A DNA stretch of 64,000 bases, from NCBI RefSeq assembly GCF_002632485.1, contig NZ_NIBU01000002.1, positions 1 through 64,000 of the forward strand. Direction: 5' to 3'. A program made the position numbers and the translations under genes. The DNA is from Xenorhabdus innexi (GTDB lineage Bacteria; Pseudomonadota; Gammaproteobacteria; Enterobacterales; Enterobacteriaceae). Under the pieces are notes generated by a model that was not told the origin of the DNA, did not search any database, and worked only from the letters and a program-made list of their open reading frames with translations. This document shows positions 47,513 through 55,818 of this stretch, one piece after another; the first letter of the stretch is position 1, and every line of letters begins with the position of its first letter.

Positions 47513-48565
47513 ATGTTCATGATTTCCAGCTTACCAGTGGATGGTTTTAGTACCGGTAAAAGCTCGCCTCAAAGATACAATCACTCAGTAATAAAACATA
47601 TTTTGATGTTCGTTATGCTGTTCTTAAGCATAGGTAATGTGTCAGCAAAAGAAGTTCGGCAGGGAACGAAGTTCGTTGAAGTTCCGGCTCTTAGCCAAAG
47701 TGTCACGGATATACCTAATATCCTGACCAAGAATGAACATCAGCGCCTGACTCGTCAGTTGGAAAAACTGCGTTCGGAACATAAAGTGCAAATGGCTGTT
47801 TTGATTATACCAACGATAGGAAGCGATAGCGTTGAAACCTTTGCTTCCCGCGTATTTGCTGAATGGAAGTTAGGTAGTCAACAGCACAACGATGGCATTC
47901 TGTTTCTGGTGGCATACGATGACCATAAGATGCGGATTGCGGTAGGCACTGGCCTTAAAAAGCAGCTGCCGGATTCAAAGCTGGCAACTATCCTGAGTAA
48001 GGATGCAAAACCTGCCTTCAAAGAAGATGATTATTACGAAGGGCTTCGTACCAGCATTGATTCTATTGGGTTCTTAGTAAAAAACGCACCACAGGAAGCA
48101 TCGAAGTCTACACCGGCCTTTACTGATGATAGCGGTGATATTTCAGATAACATATCCTCTATTGAAGATTATTCTGCTCCGTTAATCTTCTGGCTGCTTG
48201 GTATGATCGTTCTGCCATTGGCTGTTTTCCGTACCGGTGGCTGGTTTAAACGTTTTCTCAAATGCGCTTCAACCGTTGCTGTCTGTACTTTTGTTCTCAG
48301 TCTGGTAGGTGTTTTTCCTTCTCTGCCGTTCGTATATTATCTGCTGATTTTCTTTTCGCCGGTTATTCTGGTGTTAGTGGTGATTTTTTTAGGAGCTTCA
48401 TTGGTAGGTGGTTTATTTAAACGTCTCTTTGGTGGTTCAGGCTCCGGCACACCTACTGTTGGTTCCGATATATTCTCTGAAAATATAGAACTTACTGATA
48501 ATAAAAAAGTTTTTTCCGGTGGTGGTGGAAAGAGTGATAATAATGGTGCTTCAGATAGTTGGTGA
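47513..48565 (+). CDS. TPM-domain membrane protein (YgcG-like)
   Basis: 350 residues from ATG at 47513 with AAGGA 6 nt before. A signal-like segment (ILMFVMLFLSIGNVSA) precedes a TPM domain (about residues 55-190: VTDIPNILTKNEHQRLTRQLEKL and VETFASRVFAEWKLGSQQHNDGILFLVAYDDHKMRI). Two membrane helices follow, then a Gly/Ser tail, FSGGGGKSDNNGASDSW, typical of the family. TPM proteins often sit next to lemA, yet the lemA genes here are 33 kb away. The role is poorly known. Confidence 0.82.
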   Translation: MFMISSLPVDGFSTGKSSPQRYNHSVIKHILMFVMLFLSIGNVSAKEVRQGTKFVEVPALSQSVTDIPNILTKNEHQRLTRQLEKLRSEHKVQMAVLIIPTIGSDSVETFASRVFAEWKLGSQQHNDGILFLVAYDDHKMRIAVGTGLKKQLPDSKLATILSKDAKPAFKEDDYYEGLRTSIDSIGFLVKNAPQEASKSTPAFTDDSGDISDNISSIEDYSAPLIFWLLGMIVLPLAVFRTGGWFKRFLKCASTVAVCTFVLSLVGVFPSLPFVYYLLIFFSPVILVLVVIFLGASLVGGLFKRLFGGSGSGTPTVGSDIFSENIELTDNKKVFSGGGGKSDNNGASDSW

Positions 48566-48723
48566 TTCCATGTAGTTCGGTATGCATCATTGATGAATAA
48601 CTGTAATTTATCTACTGCCTGATGTGAAATTTTTATTTTTTGTGATCTTAGCCAAAATAAACAGATAAAATCACTTTTTTTTTGCTTTTTTGGCGATGCT
48701 GTCAAAAAATATAAAGAGTTCTT

Positions 48724-48764
48724 TTTAGTCAGTCATATTTTATGGCTGACTAAATAAATTTTTT
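48724..48764 (+). terminator. Intrinsic terminator after the TPM gene
   Basis: A 13-bp stem with one wobble, TTTAGTCAGTCAT at 48724-48736 and ATGGCTGACTAAA at 48742-48754, is followed by a T-rich tail to 48764. Confidence 0.75.
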
Positions 48765-48794
48765 ACACTTTATTTTTCACAAAAGGGCATGGAT

Positions 48795-49352
48795 ATGAAA
48801 AACGTTTTTTTGTTGTCTTTGCTTACATCAGGATTAGTGGTGGGTTCCTTTGCTTATGCTGATTCACAAAACGCTTCCATTGGTTATGCGCAAAGTAAGG
48901 TAGAAGATTTCAAAGATATTAAAGGGGTGAACCTTAAATATCGATACGAATGGGATGAATATCCTGTCGGTGTTATTGGGTCTGTTACTTATATGAAGGG
49001 AGATGGTAATTTATCTGATAAGGCCGCAAAAGCAAATAGTCTGACAAAGCATAAAGGAGATGTGAAATATACTTCATTCCTTGTTGGGCCAGCTTATCGA
49101 GTACATCCTCAGGTCAGCCTATATGGTCTGATTGGCTTGGCTTATACTGATGCTAAAGTTGATTACGAGCAGAAAGACGGTAAAGGCAATACATATAGAA
49201 AGAAAAACGCATTTGCATATGGTGCTGGCGTTGAAATTAACCCCATTGATGACTTCGTGATCAACTTGGGTTATGAAGGTTCTTCATTCAAATTAGAGAG
49301 AGCTACTCGCTCTATTAACGGATTTAATATTGGGGTAGGTTACAGGTTTTAA
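48795..49352 (+). CDS. Ail/Lom-family outer-membrane beta-barrel protein
   Basis: 185 residues from the ATG at 48795; an ATG two codons earlier is too close to the GGG site. A signal peptide (VFLLSLLTSGLVVGSFAYA) precedes an eight-stranded barrel of the OmpX/Ail/PagC type: ASIGYAQSKV, VNLKYRYEW, VGPAYRVHPQVSLYGLIG and the terminal FNIGVGYRF. Such proteins act in adhesion, serum or antimicrobial-peptide resistance. The surface loops are lysine-rich. It has its own terminator-like hairpin. Confidence 0.87.
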   Translation: MKNVFLLSLLTSGLVVGSFAYADSQNASIGYAQSKVEDFKDIKGVNLKYRYEWDEYPVGVIGSVTYMKGDGNLSDKAAKANSLTKHKGDVKYTSFLVGPAYRVHPQVSLYGLIGLAYTDAKVDYEQKDGKGNTYRKKNAFAYGAGVEINPIDDFVINLGYEGSSFKLERATRSINGFNIGVGYRF

Positions 49353-49362
49353 TCATGATTTT

Positions 49363-49384
49363 TTCCCCGCCATTTGGCGGGGAA
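49363..49384. terminator. GC-rich hairpin after the Ail-like gene
   Basis: TTCCCCGCC (49363-49371) and GGCGGGGAA (49376-49384), a 9-bp perfect stem with loop ATTT, 10 bp after the stop. On the minus strand it could also serve the opposite gene. Confidence 0.7.
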
Positions 49385-49455
49385 CTATTAATTTTAGGAT
49401 ACCTTAGTTATCACGAATGTTTTTAATGTTCTGGTTTATTTCATGGCGTATGCTA

Positions 49456-49848
49456 TTAGCAAATACTTCTTTTTCCCTGCCATGAAGTATATTGAGATGA
49501 TATTGCTTTATAGGAGGGTATTAATTTTTTGTAGTCCAATACTACATAATTGATTTTTTCATTCATTAACTGATGTTTTAAACACAATCCTACAGGAGAT
49601 GTGTGATTAATCAAAGTAAGCCAATAAAACCTATTCTTCAACGTAACCTTATGAGTGACATTGCTATTAATTAAAATAGACTTGGCTTGTAGAGTTTGGC
49701 CGGAAACAGTAATCGTTAATGGTGCATCATCTAAGGAAATCAGTAATTGCAGGAAAGTATGTTTATGGTCATTAGCATCAATATCTGTTCCTATAAGTGT
49801 TAAATGATCTTCAGCAGCAAATGCTGTTGCAAATGGAGTAGAGGGCAT
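49456..49848 (-). pseudogene. Fragment resembling the sensor domain of an AraC-type regulator
   Basis: 130 residues. The section HLTLIGTDIDANDHKHTFLQLLISL, then ITVSGQTLQAKSILINSNVTHKV recalls the cupin-like N-terminal domain of AraC regulators. The DNA-binding half is absent. Beyond the present stop another minus-strand frame stays open for about 28 codons (NILHGREKEVFANS...), suggesting a frameshift before the end. No strong RBS is seen. It is best read as a decayed regulator, though a small stand-alone protein cannot be ruled out. Confidence 0.45.
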
Positions 49849-49950
49849 ATTTTATTTATTCGTTAGTTTAGCAGAAAATATGGCACGAACTTTCAGAAAG
49901 AAATCATTCGTGCCGTGATATGTTCAGGCCAAGAAGCCTAATAACTTTGC

Positions 49951-51144
49951 TTAAGATTGTCGATTATTAATAAAACAGGAAAGGCAAAGTACGACGATTG
50001 CCAAAACCAGACAATAAACGATAATCGGCCAAGTTGTGGTATTGGATAAAATTGTAATCGTGAATGTTCCGCCAATTCCCAATAACAACCCTCCCAAACA
50101 GGAGTAGAATGCTGTTACCGTTCCGGCCATATGATCAAAACCCTGTAGTGCACCATTAGGTGCTATTGCTACTGCCATTGCGATCCCAATACCGACAAGC
50201 CACATTGGGATAATGAAACCGGATACTGAGTCAGGCATGAAAATTTCTCCGGCAGACAGCAGAAATGCTCCAGCTATCAGGCACAACATACCTATCCGTA
50301 ACGTCTTCAGAAGCCCCCATTGGGCGATCAAATTACCTACACTTCGTGCTGCTACCATCATTGCGATAGCCACAGTTGCAAACAGTAAGCTGAAAGTAAT
50401 TTGTGATAATCCTTGTCGGTTCATCATGACCCACGGAGCTGTTGAAAAGAAGACGAAGAAGCTTCCGAGACCTGCACTGTAGCAGAATGTGTACAGCCAG
50501 AAATTCAGACTTTTTACAGGAAGAAGCAGTTGCGACCATTGAAAATCTGCCATCCTTTTTTGCCGGGATTCCGGACAAAATATCCAGAACACAATAACCG
50601 TCACAGCCATTGAAATTCCTAATAAAACAAAAATCGCCCGCCAACCCAGCCAGACATCAATCAGTGTTCCGAGCAAAGGCGCTATAGCCGGAACCATGGC
50701 AAGCATAGAACCGAGCAAGCCATAGATGAAGTTGATTTCTTGGCGGCCAGAATAGATATCACGTACAGCTGCAAACATCGCTACGATACAGGCTGAAGCT
50801 CCGCAGGCCTGAATGATTCTGAGACCTAAAAAAACTTCTGATGATGACGTGATGGCAAGACCAAATGAAGCCACCGTGTAAATAATTCCACCACCGAGTA
50901 AAACAGGACGGCGGCCAAACCGATCTGACAGCGGGCCAAATAGAAGTTGCCCGATTCCTAGCAGGATCATGTATACCGTCAGAGTCAGTTGGATTGTGCC
51001 TGCTCCGGCACCAAGCGCATCAGTGATGAAAGGCATTACAGGCAGATACATATCCATAGCCATCGATGCCAGTAAATTGAACGGAGATAAAAATAATATT
51101 GTGGCAGTAAGAGAGTATTGCCAGAAAAAATCTTTTGAGTGCAC
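49951..51144 (-). CDS. CmlA/FloR-like MFS drug exporter (phenicol-type)
   Basis: 397 residues from a GTG with RBS AGGAG 8 nt upstream; 12 membrane helices. It follows CmlA closely from the start: LLASMAMDMYLPVMPFITDALG, IGQLLFGPLSDRFGRRPVLLGG, LRIIQACGASACIVAMFAAVRD, MLAMVPAIAPLLG and SQLLLPVKSLNFWLYTF. CmlA and FloR export chloramphenicol or florfenicol; the natural substrate here may be another antibiotic. A short leader ORF and hairpin precede it, recalling the inducible cmlA leader. Confidence 0.85.
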   Translation of the reverse strand: MHSKDFFWQYSLTATILFLSPFNLLASMAMDMYLPVMPFITDALGAGAGTIQLTLTVYMILLGIGQLLFGPLSDRFGRRPVLLGGGIIYTVASFGLAITSSSEVFLGLRIIQACGASACIVAMFAAVRDIYSGRQEINFIYGLLGSMLAMVPAIAPLLGTLIDVWLGWRAIFVLLGISMAVTVIVFWIFCPESRQKRMADFQWSQLLLPVKSLNFWLYTFCYSAGLGSFFVFFSTAPWVMMNRQGLSQITFSLLFATVAIAMMVAARSVGNLIAQWGLLKTLRIGMLCLIAGAFLLSAGEIFMPDSVSGFIIPMWLVGIGIAMAVAIAPNGALQGFDHMAGTVTAFYSCLGGLLLGIGGTFTITILSNTTTWPIIVYCLVLAIVVLCLSCFINNRQS

Positions 51145-51208
51145 GAGTCCGTCTCCTAAAGTGAAGGATCTGGCGACGTGCTCATAGAATTGATAGGTTC
51201 TTGAGGAC

Positions 51209-51243
51209 GCCGCAACAACCGAAAAAACGAGGGTTGCTGCGGC
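51209..51243 (-). promoter_or_regulatory. Leader hairpin between leader ORF and the CmlA-like gene
   Basis: A 12-bp stem (one G-U pair), GCCGCAACAACC at 51209-51220 and GGTTGCTGCGGC at 51232-51243. It begins on the base right after the leader stop codon, so a ribosome stalled in the leader would cover its first arm. Further down, GCACG and CGTGC around the RBS and GTG start could pair and hide them. This matches the logic of translational attenuation. Confidence 0.55.
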
Positions 51244-51279
51244 TTATCTATCTGTTGTGTATTCTTTAACCATTCTCAT
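51244..51279 (-). CDS. Putative 11-residue leader peptide for the CmlA-like gene
   Basis: ATG at 51279 with AGGA 7 nt upstream opens an 11-codon frame, MRMVKEYTTDR, ending TAA at 51244-51246. It is directly followed by the leader hairpin and lies 100 bp upstream of the exporter start. The classic cmlA gene has a similarly placed 9-residue leader. The peptide itself is unlike that one, so support comes from position, RBS and structure. Confidence 0.5.
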   Translation of the reverse strand: MRMVKEYTTDR

Positions 51280-51417
51280 CGAGTTATCCTGTTAATCTGT
51301 GGTACAAATAGTGTGAAGGTACAAATAGTGTGAAATTACGTTGGGTACTTTATAGGCGATAATTCATTTTTTCTAACTATTTTTATTTAATTGTGACAGC
51401 ATCAGCACTTATTGGTT

Positions 51418-51544
51418 TGTACACAATGGATTTCAAGTTGCATCGCGGCGGCAAGGGAGTGAATCCCCGTGAGCATAGATAACTGTGTGACCGGGGTGAG
51501 CGAGTGTAGCTAACAAAGAGCAAGCTTGAAAGACGAAGTGTATA
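51418..51544 (+). repeat. ERIC element (127 bp)
   Basis: A full-length copy, somewhat diverged at its ends (TGTACACAATGGATTTCAAG ... GACGAAGTGTATA). The core GTGAATCCCCGTGAGCATAG and GTGTGACCGGGGTGAGCGAG is clear. It lies between the LysR gene and the exporter leader. Confidence 0.9.
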
Positions 51545-51566
51545 TCTGTCAGTTTTGCCATTGATG

Positions 51567-52445
51567 TTAATCCTGCTGTAATAATTCAACGCATTCCTGC
51601 GCCCCACGCTTAAGAGGATTCCCTTTTAGGCTAACAACATGTATAGGTAATACTAATCCATTTTTTGTATTACGGAATTCCAGTTGTTTCAGTGATCCGT
51701 CAATTAATTTTTCTCTAATAAGTGAATAAGGAAGATTACCCCATCCCATACCCGCTTCAACCAGACCGAGTGCCGTTGTAAAACTATTTGTGCGCCAATA
51801 CTTAGTGGCTACCTGTGTACGCAGATCACTGGGTTCTCGCTGGTGACTGGCAATAATAATCTGCCGGGTTTGCACTAAATCCTCGATATAAAGGGAAGTC
51901 CGATGAGGTAGAGAAGGATGGGATGACGAGATTGTTGCAATAAACGACTCATGACCAATGCAATAAATTTGCTCTTGTGGATTAACATGTAATCCGCCAA
52001 AAACTAATGCCAATTGAATATGATCCTGATGCAATAATGGCAGTATATCGTCCTGAGGGGCGGTAATAACTTCAACATTCATTAATGGATAACGCTGATT
52101 AATTGTGTGTAAGGCACGGAAAAGTTGTTGCGGATTAACCCCCGTTGCGACCCCAATAGTTAGCGTACTCTCAACGCCCTGAGTCAATTCATATGAAAAA
52201 ACATTAAGCTGCCGTAAATTATCGACGATTTCCCTTGCGTAAGGAGCCAATGTTTTTGCTTTCTCAGTCGGTACTGGTTCCCGGCTCTTTCGATCAAACA
52301 ATACAAATCCCAACTCCGCTTCAAGATTAGCGATTGCCATGCTGATCGCAGAAGGAACCCGATGCAGTGCTCTGGCTGCGGCTGAAAATGATCCTTTATC
52401 TAATACCGTCAGGAACACGGTTAAGTTGTCACTGTTGAATGGCAT
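51567..52445 (-). CDS. LysR-family regulator, probable controller of the PACE exporter
   Basis: 292 residues. The HTH is near the N-terminus (GSFSAAARALHRVPSAISMAIANLEAEL, then LFDRKSREPVPT), followed by a LysR effector domain (TLTIGVATGVNPQQLFRAL). It is divergent from a PACE-family exporter gene with 107 bp between. A divergent LysR/PACE pair is the typical arrangement (as in AceR/AceI), so it likely activates that gene in response to an amine or biocide. Confidence 0.83.
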   Translation of the reverse strand: MPFNSDNLTVFLTVLDKGSFSAAARALHRVPSAISMAIANLEAELGFVLFDRKSREPVPTEKAKTLAPYAREIVDNLRQLNVFSYELTQGVESTLTIGVATGVNPQQLFRALHTINQRYPLMNVEVITAPQDDILPLLHQDHIQLALVFGGLHVNPQEQIYCIGHESFIATISSSHPSLPHRTSLYIEDLVQTRQIIIASHQREPSDLRTQVATKYWRTNSFTTALGLVEAGMGWGNLPYSLIREKLIDGSLKQLEFRNTKNGLVLPIHVVSLKGNPLKRGAQECVELLQQD

Positions 52446-52552
52446 ATCTCATCTTTCAATAAATCTGATAGGAGTTAACTTTTATTATCATGTTTATTGA
52501 TTTAATTTGCCAGTTTCAAAATAACAGCACAAAAACAGGTTGTGAATAAAAT

Positions 52553-52996
52553 ATGCAGGGAATTAAACGTAAAGTGGTTTTCATTACTGCTTATGAAGTG
52601 ATCGGTTGGATGATTTCATCGCTGGCACTCGCTTTCTTATCCGGAAATTCGGCGGGTGTTACAGGCCCATTGGCTTTGGTTATTACAACCATTGCGGTTA
52701 GCTGGAATTTTATCTTTAATACTTTATTTGAATATTGGGAGTCGCGTCAGAAGTCCCGCATCAGGACATTCCGGCGTCGAATGGTACATGCTGTTTTATT
52801 TCAGCTAACTTTGGTTATCTTCTTAATTCCGCTCATTGCATGGTGGCTTTCAATCAGTCTGCTTCAGGCATTATTGCTGGACTTTGCACTGATTATCTTC
52901 ATCCCTATCTATACGTTCTTTTTTAACTGGGCATTTGACAAAATTTTCGGGTTACCCAAATCAGCCCTTCCACAGGAAGAAACGGTGCTGCGTTAA
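52553..52996 (+). CDS. PACE-family (AceI-like) multidrug/biocide efflux protein
   Basis: 147 residues with four membrane helices in two tandem BTP units: RKVVFITAYEVIGWMISSLALA with WNFIFNTLFEYWE, then RMVHAVLFQLTLVIFLIPLIAWW with IFIPIYTFFFNWAFDKIFG. The conserved acidic residue of the first helix (Glu15) and the asparagines and tryptophans of the family are present. PACE proteins export chlorhexidine, acriflavine or short polyamines by proton antiport. It is divergent from the LysR gene. Confidence 0.88.
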   Translation: MQGIKRKVVFITAYEVIGWMISSLALAFLSGNSAGVTGPLALVITTIAVSWNFIFNTLFEYWESRQKSRIRTFRRRMVHAVLFQLTLVIFLIPLIAWWLSISLLQALLLDFALIIFIPIYTFFFNWAFDKIFGLPKSALPQEETVLR

Positions 52997-53019
52997 AATC
53001 ACGGATTAAAATTTACTCG

Positions 53020-53060
53020 GTGGTACACCCTTGGATATATGTGAAATAGAGATGTACCAC
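53020..53060. repeat. Left boundary repeat of a small island (possible att-like site)
   Basis: GTGGTACA (53020-53027) and TGTACCAC (53053-53060) form an inverted pair 25 nt apart. The segment GGTACACCCT (53022-53031) recurs directly at 53867-53876. Arm pairs of this size are seen at integrase attachment sites, but no integrase gene is present. Confidence 0.45.
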
Positions 53061-53091
53061 TGGATTGATGGGTATTGGCAGCTATAAGCTA

Positions 53092-53290
53092 GGAACGAAT
53101 CCTTCACTTCTCAATGATTGAATTACGCCTCTTATCAGATGTGAATGAGAAATATCAATCGTATAACTTCTGGCGTTGTCTGATATTGGCCTTAACAGTT
53201 TCTGTTCTACCAGTTTTGATATTTGATATGATCTTTGCGGTGAGCTAAGTTCAGGTAAAACGTCTTCAAGTCTCCAGCCTTCATGAGCCC
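53092..53290 (-). pseudogene. Remnant of a protein with a C-terminal winged-helix domain (Fic-like end)
   Basis: A minus-strand frame without its own start codon reads about 65 residues: GWRLEDVLPELSSPQRSYQ, ISKLVEQKLLRPI, ARSYTIDISHSHLIRGVI and a stop at 53092-53094. This has the form of a winged-helix tail such as those ending many Fic proteins. Upstream the frame is closed by a TGA, while a neighbouring frame (TLKQTEKAVTTGL) looks like the preceding part, so a frameshift has broken the gene. Confidence 0.5.
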
Positions 53291-53323
53291 CGTTGTGACG
53301 GCTTTTTCAGTTTGCTTCAATGT

Positions 53324-53683
53324 CTAATATTCAGCCCAACGACCTAACACTTGTCGTTTATAATCTTCTAATGTTCTGACCCTTGGATATCCATTCAATA
53401 TAAACATTATTTTATTATTCATTGAAGATATTGGAGTGAATCCAAGGTCGCTCAGTATATTTCGTACATTCGCGAAAGTAACAGTGGGGCGATAACATAA
53501 TTCTTCCATGTTGTTAGCTTCAATGATTAGTGTTGTGGGGGCTGTAAGATTATTTTGTTTTAAATAACCGCAATTAATCAGATAATTGAGGTATATACCG
53601 ATGTCATTATTAGGAATAACCACTCTCAGTCTGCTTTTCACTGGTGGATACTCTCTAAATAGATCTGGTGGGTTTATCGGCAT
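53324..53683 (-). CDS. Hypothetical protein (119 aa)
   Basis: ATG at 53683 lies 6 nt after GGAG; the frame is open to 53734 without support. The product begins MPINPPDLFREYPPVKSR. It is soluble with alternating strands and helices and ends GYPRVRTLEDYKRQVLGRW. I do not recognise the family. It is the only apparently intact gene of the small island between the repeated GTACACCC motifs and lies just upstream of the broken Fic-like fragment on the same strand. Confidence 0.5.
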   Translation of the reverse strand: MPINPPDLFREYPPVKSRLRVVIPNNDIGIYLNYLINCGYLKQNNLTAPTTLIIEANNMEELCYRPTVTFANVRNILSDLGFTPISSMNNKIMFILNGYPRVRTLEDYKRQVLGRWAEY

Positions 53684-53832
53684 AATCATCTCCACAAAAA
53701 GTGTACTTTCTATAACCAATAATCCCAACTCCACCCAACAACAAACGAATAATTCTTAACCATCTGTTACTTGGTGAAATTAAAAACAATTTTTCTTTAC
53801 CTATACCATCTTAAAGGGACTGAAAAAGTAGG

Positions 53833-53876
53833 GGGTGTACTGAAATGGTTTTCTAAATGTGCTTTGGGTACACCCT
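53833..53876. repeat. Right boundary repeat of the small island (possible att-like site)
   Basis: GGGTGTAC (53833-53840) and GTACACCC (53868-53875) form a perfect 8-bp inverted pair, 27 nt apart. GGTACACCCT here repeats the copy at 53022. The site lies about 105 bp from the end of yicC. Confidence 0.45.
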
Positions 53877-53918
53877 AATCATGCGCTACTGTGATTACCT
53901 CTGCAATGCTCTGATAGT

Positions 53919-53953
53919 AAAAAAGCCAGCTATAACAATGTATATCTGGCTTT
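53919..53953 (-). terminator. Intrinsic terminator of yicC
   Basis: On the minus strand AAAGCCAG / CTGGCTTT (53946-53953 and 53922-53929) with a 16-nt loop runs into TTTTTT (complement of 53919-53924), 29 bp after the yicC stop. Confidence 0.75.
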
Positions 53954-53981
53954 ATGAAATGTTGTGATTCGCTATGAAACG

Positions 53982-54845
53982 TTATTCAATATTTTGTATC
54001 TGCTCACGCATCTGTTCAATCAGCACTTTTAGTTCGATTGCAGAATTTGTCACATCAGAGTTAATTGATTTTGATGCCAGAGTATTCGACTCGCGGTTAA
54101 ATTCCTGCATCATGAAATCCAGACGACGACCGACAGCTTCTTTCTTTTTCAGAATATTACGTGTTTCTTTGATATGTGCATCTAAACGATCCAACTCTTC
54201 CGCTACGTCAATACGCTGAGCCAGCAAGATAAGTTCCTGCTCAAGACGGTTGTTTTCTAACTGGATTTGTGCTTCTTCCAACTTGGTTTGTAACCGTTCT
54301 CTTTGCCATTGTAGGATGGCTGGCATTTGTTCACGGACTTTAACCACTTCTACTGTGACTGCATCTAATCGTTTCTCAATCAGCGCCTTAAGTGCTTGCC
54401 CTTCAGTTTCACGGCTTTGGATAAAGGCATCCAGTGTCAGATCGAGTTCTGCGAGCAGTTTCACGCTGATGGCATCCAGATCCTGTTCTTCGGCAGACAT
54501 GACGCCCGGCCAGCGCAGGATATCCACAGGATTGATTTCACCTTCGTTGCTCTGCTGTTTAATCCAGCCAGCAGCTTCAACGAGCTGTTTTGCCAGATTT
54601 TCATTAAGAATCAGTGTGCCCTGAGTGCGGGTATCCAGTTCAAAGCGCAAGTTACACTCCACCTTGCCGCGAGTCAGGCGGGAACGAATACGCTCACGGA
54701 TGACGGGTTCCAAACCTCTGAATTGCTCCGGCAGACGAATGTAAGTTTCCAGATAACGTTGATTGACCGAACGCAGTTCCCAAGCCGCATTTCCCCAGTC
54801 TCCCTTGATATCTCGTCGCGCAAAAGCGGTCATGCTACGGATCAT
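53982..54845 (-). CDS. yicC: YicC-family endoribonuclease
   Basis: 287 residues, E. coli length. It starts MIRSMTAFARRDIKGDWGNAAWELRSVNQRYL and ends with GRRLDFMMQEFNRESNTLASKS, the conserved DUF1732 block with the metal-site QEFNRE. The protein is a ring-forming endoribonuclease implicated in small-RNA turnover and stress. It is divergent from rph with 124 bp between, as in other enterobacteria. Confidence 0.95.
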   Translation of the reverse strand: MIRSMTAFARRDIKGDWGNAAWELRSVNQRYLETYIRLPEQFRGLEPVIRERIRSRLTRGKVECNLRFELDTRTQGTLILNENLAKQLVEAAGWIKQQSNEGEINPVDILRWPGVMSAEEQDLDAISVKLLAELDLTLDAFIQSRETEGQALKALIEKRLDAVTVEVVKVREQMPAILQWQRERLQTKLEEAQIQLENNRLEQELILLAQRIDVAEELDRLDAHIKETRNILKKKEAVGRRLDFMMQEFNRESNTLASKSINSDVTNSAIELKVLIEQMREQIQNIE

Positions 54846-54969
54846 AACTCATTCCCAATTTATAAAATAATGAAGGATTATAACGCCCCATGCAGATGCA
54901 GGATAGGCATTCGCCACGTTAGGCCGTATAATGCGCCCCCAATAAAGTATTAACAGCGGAGAGAACACT

Positions 54970-55701
54970 ATGAGCCAGATAGGAATGCGTCCGGCAGGAA
55001 GAGCAGTAGAGCAGGTTCGTCCTATTAAAATTACCCGTAATTACACTAAACATGCGGAAGGCTCAGTTCTGGTTGAGTTTGGGGATACCAAGGTGTTATG
55101 TAATGCCTCCGTTGAAGAAGGAATCCCCCGTTTCCTGAAAGGTCAGGGACAGGGCTGGATCACAGCAGAATATGGCATGTTGCCGCGGGCGACAAATACC
55201 CGTAATGCCCGTGAAGCAGCAAGAGGCAAGCAGACTGGTCGCACAATGGAAATTCAGCGGCTGATTGCCCGTTCATTGCGTGCGGCAGTAGATTTGAAAA
55301 AGCTGGGCGAGCACACCATCACGTTGGATTGTGATGTTATTCAGGCGGACGGAGGTACTCGAACTGCCGCGATTTCCGGCGCATGTGTAGCTCTGGTAGA
55401 TGCACTGAATAAACTGGTTGCTGATGGCAAGCTGAAAGAAAGTCCGTTGAAGTCAATGGTAGCAGCAGTTTCTGTTGGTATTGTTGAGGGTGAAGGTCGC
55501 TGTGATTTAGAGTATGTAGAAGACTCTGCGGCTGAAACTGATATGAACGTCGTCATGATGGATGATGGCCGGATGATTGAAGTTCAGGGCACGGCAGAAG
55601 GTGAACCATTCAGCCATGATGAACTGCTTTCATTGCTCTCCCTCGCGAAAGGGGGATTGGAAACTATTTTTGCAGCGCAGCGAGAAGCGCTGGAAAAGTA
55701 A
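54970..55701 (+). CDS. rph: Ribonuclease PH
   Basis: 243 residues from the ATG at 54970, which has GGAGAG at a good distance; the usual start MRPAGR is five codons later, so a short N-terminal extension (MSQIG) is predicted. Signature RNase PH segments are [37 protein letters not shown] and [15 protein letters not shown]. It trims tRNA 3' ends by phosphorolysis. It is followed by a terminator and then pyrE. Confidence 0.96.
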   Translation: MSQIGMRPAGRAVEQVRPIKITRNYTKHAEGSVLVEFGDTKVLCNASVEEGIPRFLKGQGQGWITAEYGMLPRATNTRNAREAARGKQTGRTMEIQRLIARSLRAAVDLKKLGEHTITLDCDVIQADGGTRTAAISGACVALVDALNKLVADGKLKESPLKSMVAAVSVGIVEGEGRCDLEYVEDSAAETDMNVVMMDDGRMIEVQGTAEGEPFSHDELLSLLSLAKGGLETIFAAQREALEK

Positions 55702-55709
55702 ATAAATCA

Positions 55710-55733
55710 GGCGGCTGAAGAGTCGCCTTTTTT
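55710..55733 (+). terminator. Intrinsic terminator between rph and pyrE
   Basis: GGCGGCT (55710-55716) and AGTCGCC (55721-55727), with loop GAAG, are followed by six T. In E. coli the corresponding hairpin is the UTP-sensitive pyrE attenuator coupled to translation of the end of rph. Here it lies 8 bp after the rph stop, so the same mechanism is likely. Confidence 0.8.
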
Positions 55734-55818
55734 ATGCCTGTAGTTTTTTATTTCAGTAAAAGTTTATGTCAGTAACAATGGCAATAAGAATGATAATGAT
55801 GCACAAAAGGAGAAACCC

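Noticed and set aside
54396-54953. 185-codon plus-strand frame over yicC
   Set aside because: Antisense shadow of yicC running into its promoter region; composition does not resemble a real protein.
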